Assembly (NCBI GenBank): GCA_014904985.1
Contig: MU128915.1
Coordinates: 1-64,000 of the forward strand
DNA: 64,000 nt
Direction: 5' to 3'
Source of the DNA: Hydnum rufescens UP504
Lineage: Eukaryota; Basidiomycota; Agaricomycetes; Cantharellales; Hydnaceae
In this document: one piece after another, positions 18,322 through 28,228 of the stretch
Numbering within the stretch: the stretch's first letter is position 1
How the letters are laid out: the number at the start of each line of letters is the position of its first letter
Translations under genes and position numbers: made by a program
Notes under the pieces: generated by a model
What the model saw: the letters and a program-made list of their open reading frames with translations, nothing else
Told to the model about the DNA's origin: nothing
Database searches by the model: none

Positions 18322-18340
18322 CTTAGATGACTGACCAAGG

Positions 18341-18806
18341 TGCTGTGGGATACTGATTGGTCGCTTATAAAAGTTGCGAGGAGCGCGCGGAGGAAGTTTC
18401 GAGGAGTATGATAAGTGGGATGAGAGGCGGGACGATGGATGAGAAGAGTTTGAAGTCAGTGAGTCAGTGGAGGAGTGGAATATATCACGTAATTGCTGAT
18501 CAGTCGGGGACCTAGCCTGATTCGCAGTCTTTTCCTTGGGATTGCGATTCGAGTCGGCTTCCTGTCGCAATGCGAACAGGTCTGATATAGTAGTACCTGC
18601 CAGTTGACTCCGTGAGCTTAAGGACCACTGTGCTCATTTCTGCCTAGTCCCCTCCAGGCTGCTGGACTGCCTCTCCGTCCCCTCCTATCCTCATTATCTC
18701 ATTCTTGCCTGGATTCTCCTGGACTTAGCCAGACTTACACCGGACTTAGCCGGAATTATCTGTGTTTATATTTGTTTGGTGCTCTTGTCGCAGCGTGGCC
18801 CTGACA
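18341..18806 (+). repeat. LTR-like sequence
   Basis: Has a TATA-like CGCTTATAAAAGTT at about 18362 and ends TTGTCGCAGCGTGGCCCTGACA, very like the end of the LTR-like stretch at 11735. No reverse transcriptase or partner LTR is found next to it, so it would be a solo LTR or remnant. Confidence 0.35.
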
Positions 18807-18949
18807 TTCTCTCACACAATATTTCCACAGCATAAAATTTCCGCCATTGCCAGCAAGTTTAGGGATTGAGGCAAATAGCTGCCCAGTTGGATCTGCAGGA
18901 GTTCCACCAGTAGTTGTTGGAGCTAATGAGCCCATAACCTGTCAAGAGA

Positions 18950-19101
18950 CTAGTAAAAAGGTTCTCAGTCTCGTAATAGAGGACTGAGTGTTATTGTAGA
19001 TATACCTAGTAAAAAGGTTCTATATACAATATGTAAGAAGAAGAATAAGAGGAACAGTATTTCTACTTGGCTCACCTCAGTCTCATAATAGAGGACTGAG
19101 G
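18950..19101 (+). repeat. Duplicated word plus duplicated small hairpin
   Basis: CTAGTAAAAAGGTTCT occurs at about 18950 and 19003. The small hairpin CTCAGTCTCGTAATAGAG/GACTGAG occurs at about 18964 and, with one change, at about 19077. Confidence 0.6.
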
Positions 19102-19999
19102 AAAGCCTTCGGGTAAATCTGATATTCTATACAGGTGTGTGGGACAGATATAGTATATATATCCATAGGTGACATATGGCTAGCCTTGATTTCCTACACC
19201 AAATACCTTTCAGGGGCCCCCACTGAACCACGCTCAAGTGGCTCACCTGGGCTACCCCTGGAGTCAATCCCACCTCCCTCACTGCTTGTGGCACATATGC
19301 AGGTGAGCAATTTCACTGGAATGGATGGTACAAACATTACAAAATCATGTTCAATGACTTGGACCTTGAGGATATGGGTATTCTCCTGTTAGAATCCTGA
19401 CACCATGCTGGGGGGCAATGTAATATAGAGCCTTAATTCTTAAGGTATATACTTGTAACATCCCATTTGTACCTTACATAATAGCATGGCCATGAGGATT
19501 CTAAGTCCCAGCAGTGCTGGAATCAAATTACTCTTTTGCCTGGACCTCATAGCTCATGCATGAACTGCAAAACCAATGTAGCAACACTGCAACTACACAA
19601 CCAAGTCACATAATGACTCAACCACACCAAGACCCATGATCTGTCACCATAGAGCACAGGGCAGAGACAGATAAGGGGAGTCACATACAAGTGCAACTCA
19701 GTTAAGTAAGTACATTCTTCTAGTGTACCTGCTGACTACTCCTTCACCCCCATAGATAGTAGCTGAGCCCTTTGGCCAGCTACTACCATCCTCCCTTGCT
19801 CATTCCCCCCCTTCCTCTTGCTTCTCCCCCATCCAAAGTGAAGCCAGTGCTTAGCTTCATTCATGGTCCTCCCACTTGAAGCCAGTGCTTAGAGTGGTTG
19901 GATTACTTTCCTCTGTCTGTTCACAGGTTGCTCGAATCCACCTTGTCTAACAATGACAAATACTATGGTCCCTCAAAGTCAAGGACCACATTATTACAA
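19102..19999. other. No complete gene seen
   Basis: A short plus-strand piece at about 19295-19395 (frame giving EQFHWNGWYKHYKIMFNDL) looks protein-like and ends at a TAG, but has no neighbours in frame. GAAGCCAGTGCTTAG occurs twice near 19840-19890. The rest is non-coding. Confidence 0.35.
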
Positions 20000-21310
20000 C
20001 TATGCTATGGTACTTGGGAGCAACCCAACTGACTTCTCTGTCAAAGGGGCTGGTTCACCATACTCTTGAATTACTTTGGCTGAATCCACCATCCATTCAG
20101 ACACAGCATGAGCCCAAACCTCATCTTCATCAGTGCCCATTCCTTCTTCTTTACCTGGTGGTGTGTCATGACTGCAAAGTTGGTGCTCTGAGGGTGGAAC
20201 CTGTCTGCCACTGCCTCCTCTCCTGTGTCTTCCAGGCTGTTGTGATTGGAGACCTTGTGATCCTCCAGGGGCATCAGACCCATCACTATCACTATCACCA
20301 TGATTGTCTCCACCAGGTCCACATCCACTGCTGGGTCCACCACATGGCCCCTTGTGAGTGTGCCATGGTTTCCACTTGGATAGGGCATCAATGACTGTCT
20401 GGGGCAGGACTTGTGATAGTTCTTGGTGATAGGTGGGAATTTTGGAGGAAGCCAGGCAAAGGAACATGAAGAATTGCAGAAGGCCAGTGAGGGTCAGAAG
20501 TTGGAAGGAATGGAGCCTATAGACAATAGGCTACAAGAAAAATTTTAATCAGCTGTTGGGAGGTGTCTGCTATTAATACATACTTTCCCATCCTCCCAGG
20601 TTGCAACACAAGCCCATACTGTCCCACCCTCAGCATAGCAGCCAAATACAAGCTGTTTGTCAAGTCCAAGAATTCTCTTTTGAAAGAGGCCAGAACTCAA
20701 GTCATATATGAGTTGGTTTCTGCCTGAAGCTGATGTTGAGAAGCATTTGCTCTCTAAGGCAAAGTGAAGGACATGGAGGGCTGTTGAAACTGCCTCAGAA
20801 AGACAAGGGCATTCCAGACATTGCACCAGTCCCAGACCAGGAATGTGATCCCTCAGGGTAAGAACCACAACTGCATCAGCAATTGCAGTGGGGATACTCC
20901 TTGTTGTTGATGGTGCAAGGTACAGTTGAGCCTCCCTGCTGGAATGATTTGATTGCCATTCAGAGCAAAACACAGAGTGATTTGAAGGGAGAAAAACTGA
21001 CTACATAGATCTATCATAGGGATCATTTTTCCCTTGCCCCAAGACATAATCCACCAGTTGCTCCATTGGTCTGGCACCAGTCAGCCCCTTTGAGGGTTAT
21101 ATATAGTTTGTCGCTCTGCAAGATGCTGCATCAAATCCCAAACAGATTGGATTGTGAGTAGGGAATCATGAAGGGTCTCATTGTATGGGGTGTTCTTGGT
21201 GCCTTCGGTATTGATGCCCCGGAGTTCCGCCAGGAAGTCCTCATGGAGGCCAGGGTGAATGTACCCAGGAGATTTCTGGTGAAATCATCAGATAATGAGG
21301 TGGGAGGACA
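20000..21310 (-). pseudogene. Unrecognised protein gene remnant
   Basis: On the minus strand a protein-like frame starts near 21310 (GYIHPGLHEDFLAEL, HDSLLTIQSVWDLMQHLAER), shifts frame near 21080, passes an in-frame stop near 21005, then runs clean from 20973 to 20584. A good 53 nt intron (donor GTATGT at 20583, acceptor TTGTAG ending 20531) joins ATWEDGK in phase to PIVYRLHSFQLLTLTGLLQF. The frame ends at a stop at 20000. The middle is globular (KQLVFGCYAEGGTVWACV); the C-terminal third is Gly/Asp/Ser-rich and probably disordered. I do not recognise the family. The frameshift and stop suggest a pseudogene. Confidence 0.45.
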
Positions 21311-21705
21311 GAGCTATATCTACGCACAACAGTCAAGAAACCACGTAGGCAACAGTCTTGACTCAGCCAAGTCAGCCAGGAACGCCTGGTCGGAGGGTCG
21401 TTTCCCTAGTGGTTCTGTTATAATTGTACCAGAGAGCCACATTGAGAACTCAGTATCGTCCGCAGCTACAGTAGAGGCGCCAGGCATTTTGGGTTATGGA
21501 AACTAGGATCTGGTGTATATGGAGTCTGTGGCGCCTAACAGTGTGTCTGCTCGCGGTCGCTGTCCTGACTTGAGGGGTGGCGCAAACTGGCTTCCAAAGA
21601 ATGAACGTGATGATATAATCAATCTAGACAGCCGATTGCAAAAGAGTGGGATATCTGCTGCGCTCATGGATTGAGAGCTCCACGTATCTCGACCTCTCCC
21701 TTATC

Positions 21706-23321
21706 ATGTCCAAATCACTCCCCTTTCCAACCACCGCTGATCTCACTCATGCGCGCCGCGCATCTCCTCGCAGGATAATTCTGGGCCTTGCCAGCTTCCT
21801 GACTGCTGCGTTCCTCATAACACAACTCGCTTCCGCCCCATCTTTACGAATAGACGTTGAGCGTCTTGACCGCATCATCGAGCATGATACACCTCAAACA
21901 AAATTAGGCGCCCCTCATGCGGCATCCCTTACGTCACTTGGTCTTGAGGCAGATGAATCTTACCACCTTGGTACTACCGACAACCCCAAATACCGTTCAG
22001 AATTGCAGGATTTCGTCACAGATACATTTCCCGACAAACTGAAAAGGCTTGCCATCGCTTCCATCGATACTTTTGTTCCTGAGACGGGCAGTGGTACTTG
22101 CACCAGATCCCCATCAGTACCCCCAAAAATATGGCAGACATCCAAGACTCGCGATCCAGACATGTATCACGAGTGGAAGGAGCAGCCAGGGTACAGCTAC
22201 ACATTCCTAAATGACGCTGCTGCCGACAAATGGGTGGAGGACCACTTTGGCGGTTCGAAAGTGCGTTGGGCGTGGGATGTCCTGGGCCCGGCATCTTGGT
22301 GAGATGTTTTTCGATGGACTGGCCAGAAGACTCTCTGACTCTGTTGTACACAGCGAGCCGATCTTCCTGCGCTACCTTCTCTTGCTGGTCGAGGGTGGCA
22401 TCTATACAGACACGGACACGCATCTACTCAGAAGTATAGACGGATGGGGAAAGGGGGCCACTAACTATGGCGACCAAAAATATCCCGGACGGCCTAGTCT
22501 AATCGTTGGGATTGAAGCAGATGTGTGAGTTCAAAGAGGTTTTTTTTTGGTGACATGAACCGACGATGCTAACGTGAACCCTTTTAGCGGGGAGCGCGAA
22601 GACTGGCACCGAGTGAGCCCAGCATGTGATGAACTAGTTGGCCGCTTTTAATCTCTCGTGGGTTCACAGTGGTGGGCGCGGCCCGTTCAATTATGCCAAT
22701 GGACATTTGCAAGCACCCCCCTCCACCCCGTACTCATCGATGCTGTGCGGCGCATTTACGAACACACCCGAGAGTTTCAAAATCTCTAGACACCGATTCA
22801 ATAGTCGGGGATGCCGCGAAGGATAAAATATCTGAGATGGTGACCAGCGGAGAATATATCGCACAGGTTATGGAATGGACTGGTGAGGACCTTCCCCGAC
22901 AGAATTTATCCCCTGCCTCTAGTATCTCATGCCTCGGTTCTCGGTTGTAGGTCCGGGAGTGTTTACAGACTCCTTAATGAGGTACGTGGTATGCAATAGG
23001 GCTTTCTTTCATTTTTTGCTCAAGTGGTCTTGGTCCTGAAATTAGATATCTTGCTGCCGGTCACTCGATTCAGTGGCCAGCGTTGAAAGACCTGCGTGTC
23101 CCGCTGAGAATATGCGACACTGTTATCCTTCCGGTAACCGGTGAGACGCCTTGCGAGTGATTGATCCCACGGTACATGGCTCATATCTGGGACTCACCTT
23201 CTCAGGATTTTCTCCTGGTGTTCAGTTGTTTGGGGCAGGCGAACCAGCAGATCCTCAGGCGATGGTACACCACATGTTCGCTGGCTCGTGGAAGCGCCCG
23301 AAGGACCGCGGACCGTCGTAA
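21706..23321 (+). CDS. Och1-like glycosyltransferase (GT32 type), one frameshift
   Basis: Type II membrane protein: short Arg-rich cytosolic start (HARRASPRR), TM helix at about residues 25-45 (IILGLASFLTAAFLITQLA), stem, then a catalytic domain with SVPPKIWQTSKTRDPDMYHE, EGGIYTDTDTHLL (the DxD metal/sugar-nucleotide motif) and LIVGIEADVGEREDWHR. C-terminal blocks PLRICDTVILPVTGFSPG and MVHHMFAGSWK match the Och1/Gly_transf_sug family (alpha-1,6-mannosyltransferases of the Golgi). Introns read: 22299-22353, 22525-22587, 22613-22669, 22883-22950, 22982-23045, 23141-23205; stop TAA at 23319. One base is missing near 22785 (frame EFQNL-stop versus KSLDTDSIVG), so the gene is either damaged or mis-assembled. 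Acceptor sugar position is unknown. Confidence 0.75.
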
Positions 23322-25007
23322 GTCCGTTATTGTATGCGTATGATTCAATTCCCTCGCCTAGCTAGCTTCATCGGAGAACCATATTTGTTCACCGCCGTCC
23401 TTCCTATCTGTCGCCCCGTCATATTCCCTACCATTACTATTCCCCTCCGGCATGCCATACCCTACACAAAACTTTATCTACTGGATAATACTCACCCATC
23501 GTAGCATCCCCTCCTGATGTCAGTCCGCCCCATATAGATGTACTTGAGTGCTAAGCACCTAAGTGTAGTGAGTAAGCTTATATATAGCGCGTAGATTCGA
23601 GATTATCCATTTTCTATTCGTGGGCACAGCGAAAAATCCTTCACCTTGTGCCCAATGACTGCCCACGGATGACACGAAAAGAGGCTGCGTCAAGGTTGTC
23701 ACCCACGGCATGACGTGGCCAGAACGCGCGTGTCCTGCGAAGCAGGTACAAGCGCGGTAGCTGTCAGAGCGTTCGATCTCCTGAGACAAGTTATACAGTC
23801 CCTCGGCTAAACTTGAGCGACCGCAATAAATTTACTGGCGCACGTTCACCACAATCCCGCTTCGCCCGGTGCTTCTCTTTTCTGTCGTTTGCCGGTGCGC
23901 GGGGCAGACGTAATGCGGACACGTACCCCCCCCTGTACCGGGCCTACGCAGCATGGTATAATAGCCGAGAGACTGCGGAACAATGCAATCACCCCTTTAC
24001 AGTACAGTCATTCATGATTTGAAGAGATTTACTCCTCTGGACCGGCGCAAAGCCCGGCTTTCTAGGAAAAACTTCGCGGGCGCAAGTCATGTTTACCTCG
24101 AGTTTTTCTTTTTTTTGGGCAGGAATGCATGGCCTCATTTAGGGGGCTGTCCGGGATTGGCCATTGGCCCATATGCATGCATGGGGGGTGTACTACTACT
24201 ACGCGTACGTATACGTATATCTTACCCCTTACCAAAACTCGCACCAAAAGGGTCGTATTCCGTGTTAAACACCCTACGTGAGCAGCAGGGAATAGCCTGA
24301 GAGAGGCTGGTAGAATCGCCTACATGATCATGATAGTCGTAAACTTCCAGGGGTCTTTTGTCTCCAAGCCAAAATGAAAAATAAAATTTAAAAAAGGCCA
24401 GACAGAGTTCCGATTGAGAATAATTAGACTCCCGAGAACAATACAGCACCTGCCATGTGGCTTTGTCTCCTGAGTAGTCACTCGTCGCAATTGTCCACTG
24501 GAAGTTGGTGTCCGAGAGGGTTGAGTTCCGATTGCAATAGGAGAGATTTGGCCCTGTGGCGGCGCGACATGGAACTTGGCGAGGGCCGCATACACAGTGC
24601 CTAGTGCCCCAGAAGTCCTGTTTCAGTGTTGCGCGTCGTGTTATTTATTATTATTATTGTTGTTGTTATCGTTCTGCGAATGTTTGTACATTAAGGCTCT
24701 GTCAGGAATTCAAAACTCGGATGTGGAGGTGGAGGTGGAGTTGGAATTAGCAAGCTACAGTACGGGGGTTCCTGGGGCGATGTGGAGTCAAGTTGAGTGG
24801 TGATGTAGTATTAATTAGTACCGTAAATAATAGGTAAGGAAGGACCTTATTATTTGAACCGGGACTCGCAGCAGCACTTAAAAAGTAATTTGTAGCTGAA
24901 AACTAGGTCACCCCAAGGAAAACGAAAAAAGGCTATCAAGCCACACGTGAATAGAGGCAGAGGCACAGAAGCCGCGTTTGGGGATTACATACCTGAGGGA
25001 CAGCGGG
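23322..25007. other. Intergenic, no gene seen
   Basis: About 1.7 kb with no coherent frame. Contains a TTATTA/TTGTTG microsatellite near 24640-24670 and a short GGAGGTGGAGGTGGAG run near 24725. Confidence 0.5.
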
Positions 25008-25997
25008 TACGGTTGCCGAGCCTTTTTCCGTTTTTTGTTCCGCGGCGGTTAATTCCGTGTACTTTCTCACGACCTCCTCATTCGATGAGGCAACCAAATA
25101 TATACCTTGCAGACAGGGTAGGGCTAGTTAGTCCCAGAGCTTTGAATTTCACTGCTGTCTACCTGTACATTTTTCATATGGTCAGTACCCAACTAATATA
25201 AACAAAGCATGGAATGCCTCAGACACTAGCTGTTTGGCCTTCTGTACTTCGTCTCAACTACAGTATATGGGCAAGATCCAATTACACACCATCAAATAAA
25301 ACTTGACGGAATAAGTGCTGCCTGCCAATGACTATCGGACACAAGCCTAACTATGAATAGCTAGCTTTTTGTTCAGCATTTTCATACCGTAGAAACTTGC
25401 AGACATCACCAAGGAGCCAAGTCCCACTCCAAACAACCATCACTATGAAGCACAAATGACATCAGCATGGTGTAGGGGTTGGACAGCAAAGGCAAAGACT
25501 GAAAGAACAAGGCCCAAGCCCAATGAGATGGGAGGGAAGGGGTGGGATGACTCAAGCCATGGCAATTCGGGGTTACGGTTGTGTCCGACAAACACGTTAG
25601 TTTTACGTAATGATTCAATTAATTTCGGATTTTGGCACTCATTTGAGGACTTGTCCACTCGAGACCGAGTGCAGGGGAAGATGCCAAATGGCCGGGAAGG
25701 GTCTGATGAAGGTATATTTCCCCATTCCGTTTCGCATGGTTTTTTTTGTTAATTGGGGACTGATCATATGAAAAATCTACCGGTGGACGGCAGCTTTTAA
25801 GATTCAAAGATCTGGGACTAACTAGTCCTACCCTGCCCTATTGGGCACCTGTCTAAAGTCTGGTTTTAAGGCACACATAGGTGGGGGATTGTGGTTGCCT
25901 TATCGAACGACGAGGTCGTGAGAAAGAACACTGAATTAACCGCGGCGGAACAAAAATGAAAAACGAAAAATGAACCTGGCCAGGTCCGGCAACCGTA
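25008..25997. mobile_element. 990 bp non-autonomous element with long inverted repeats
   Basis: The ends TACGGTTGCCG...CGGCAACCGTA are flanked by the direct repeat AGCGG (25002-25006 and 25998-26002), a likely target-site duplication. Arms of about 150-190 bp pair with small gaps: both hold GTTCCGCGGCGGTTAATT, TTTCTCACGACCTC, AAGGCAACCA or similar, and AGTTAGTCCCAGA. No transposase is encoded, so it is a MITE or foldback element moved in trans. Confidence 0.7.
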
Positions 25998-28228
25998 AGC
26001 GGCTCACAGCATGTCTACGATGCTCCGAAAACTCCTCCGAGAGCCGTTCCGAGGTATATTCAGCTCAGCTTGGTGGAGAGCTTTTTGTAAGGTTCTCCCG
26101 GGGGGTGAACCCCCTATTGGAAATGTTTACAAACTTTGGAAGTGAATCTACGCGCTTAATTGGCAAAACCTTACCGATTACTGTAAATACTGTACGGCCC
26201 GTTCGACGAGTTTCCATCATCATTTGAGCACGCTCTCGGTTCAATTCATCGTCGGGAATCTGCTGATGGCTTAGTATAAACGAATCGGGCCGTGGCATCA
26301 TGATGAGGCATACGTATGCGTACAGGCAAAAACTCCGGTGCTCACGGGCTACATTCGTGAGCCCAGGGAGTCTCTGAGATTATAGGCTTCTTCACCCCTC
26401 CACCCGTCTTAAATGAAAACCAAGGGGTTGGAGGGGGAGCCCGGACCATGACCAAATATGAAATAATCACAATTGGAGGATACCGGTGATTTCGGGTGCA
26501 GAACTGTAACTGGATATATAGAGCGGGACTAACTACCTCGGTGGGAACCGTGGGCCACGTTCCGTGCGGAGGCTGGCTCACGTAATGATGGGTGATGAAG
26601 TGAGCACGAATTATGCCCAGCATCTAGGCGAGGCACTTACTCTGGAGAGCTGGAGAGTGCTGGAAGAGTGTTGGTGACAGTGGGTGATTGCAGGCGACTG
26701 CGTGTGACTGCGGGCGACTTGGAGAATGGCGGGATGACTCCCAGGGTTAAATCCGCACGGGCGTGACGAGTCATGATATTCAAGTCTGAGTGGGAGAGGT
26801 GGCTTGTGACTGGGGACGGTGTTGCTGAACTAGGTGAAACCCCTCTGTCAAATCTGAGATCTGGGCGCTTGCGAAAATGTTTGTAGAGGCATTCTGGACG
26901 ACCTTGCCATTGTCTTCAATGTCCTTCCGGGACACGTCCGGGTAGGGCAGTGAATCCCGAGATGGGCGCCCACGCTTATTGTCTGGGGCCAGGTAGGCAA
27001 GTCTCATGTGTTGGAATAAAAAAAAAAAAGCCGTTCCGGAACCGAAGAAGCTGTTGTCTCGATGTTTCTCCCAACAGGACAGGACAAGGGGTGAGACGTA
27101 AACTTGTAGTTGATTTTTACTCGAGGTGATCAAGTGATCGAGATGATTTGAGGCGAGCGTGCGACCGTCTTGGCGCGGCGGCGGCGGCGGGAGGACTACA
27201 AGGAAGGCTGAGGCCGTTCAGGAAGGAGTGCGCTTGCCGAGTCGGAGTAATGAGTTAGAGGCGAAGACATATAGTTCTAGTTACCCCATGGGTGCCTTTT
27301 TCCCACATGAATTGAACCTATTCAAGATGTTGGCGCATTAGCGCCCGTGGCTGCCTGTGGCTCGATCAACACCGCCACCTGCGAGCTTGTGAATAATCTC
27401 TTTCTCAGCAGGTACTTGATCCGCCAACACCAACAGACACCCAACAGACATCGACCCTTCTTCGTCCCGGGCTGCCGAGGCCACGTTTTCCAGCTGTGAC
27501 ACCTTGGTGTCACCGAATTCGGCATAATGCCAAGTGGCCCGGCGCGTCCAATGCCTCTCGTGGCCTCGCTCAGTTAGACGCCTGGCAAGCGGATTTCGTG
27601 TTCCGGTCTTAGATGACTGTGCAGGTGCTTCCCATCCGCGATCTGAATGTACTCTCTACGCGGTGTCGTCCCCGAGTGGAGTCGGCTAGCGAGTGCTGGG
27701 CGAAATCCCAACTAACGGATAAATTTCCTTCTTCTCAGCGTGTGTGCAAAAATAAAATGAAACCAGTTACGACGTTATGGAGAAAATGAGCATCATAAAT
27801 AGGATAACACAAGTGCCTTGCTTTGACGGCCGCCGTTACCACGCTAGCGTACGCTAGCGCAGGGCGGAATATTCGTCGAATACTCCCGCTGGGCTCGTTG
27901 CTGTCTCCAAGGCCGCGAACCAGGAACTCGTTGCCGTGGTCACAGCGAGGCTGCACCCAGAATAGTTATCTCTCTTCGCATTCGCATCCTCCTATAATAT
28001 TCCGAGTCCGCGCCTCTACTCCTCAGTCATTAGGATCTCAAGCGCTCCTCTAGAAATCCCCACCGCGCGGTGGTTGTCGCTTCCCAATCCCTCCGGCAAT
28101 ACCCACTTTGCTGACATAATCTCAGCCTTGCACTCTGAACTGGACCGCAACGTGAACGTGAAGAACGCTTGCCTCCCCCTCCTCGCCATTTTGGCATCCA
28201 CACCCTTCCCGGACTGCTTCCCCTCGCC
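25998..28228. other. Intergenic, no gene supported
   Basis: Several open frames exist (for example on the minus strand at about 27650-27340 and 27133-26780), but none has neighbouring exons, family resemblance or convincing splice sites. The last part is the upstream region of the kinase gene and is C/T-rich near 28170-28228. Confidence 0.45.

Larger units (their letters stand above)
13085..18340. mobile_element. 5.25 kb foldback element with two outward arrays of intron-like hairpin modules
   Basis: The ends are inverted repeats: TGGTCAGTCA then the word AGGTACCA within a hairpin at 13105-13159, and the same in reverse at 18268-18321. Inner flanks also match in inverted order (GGCCAAAAT). 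The middle (about 15065-15845) is a palindrome. From the middle, modules run outward on both sides: four on the left written on the minus strand, seven on the right on the plus strand. Each module has hairpin A, a splice-donor-like site, hairpin B, a branch-site consensus and usually an acceptor AG. Between modules are degenerate CCGAACGAA-rich sequences with stops in every frame tested. No transposase is encoded. I know of no named family with this layout. Confidence 0.7.

Noticed and set aside
13085..18340. CRISPR-like array reading of the hairpin repeats
   Set aside because: Spacing, intron signals, inverted arrangement and the eukaryotic context do not fit CRISPR.
23740..23800. tRNA-like words (GCGCGGTAGCT, GAGCGTTCGATCTCC)
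   Set aside because: No B box follows and the arms do not fold as a tRNA.
26780..27133. Minus-strand 117-codon frame
   Set aside because: Contains a poly-Phe run from a homopolymer and has no family match or intron structure.
27340..27650. Minus-strand frame with protein-like segment (DTKVSQLENVASAARDEE)
   Set aside because: No start codon in context, no adjoining exons and no known family; left unannotated.
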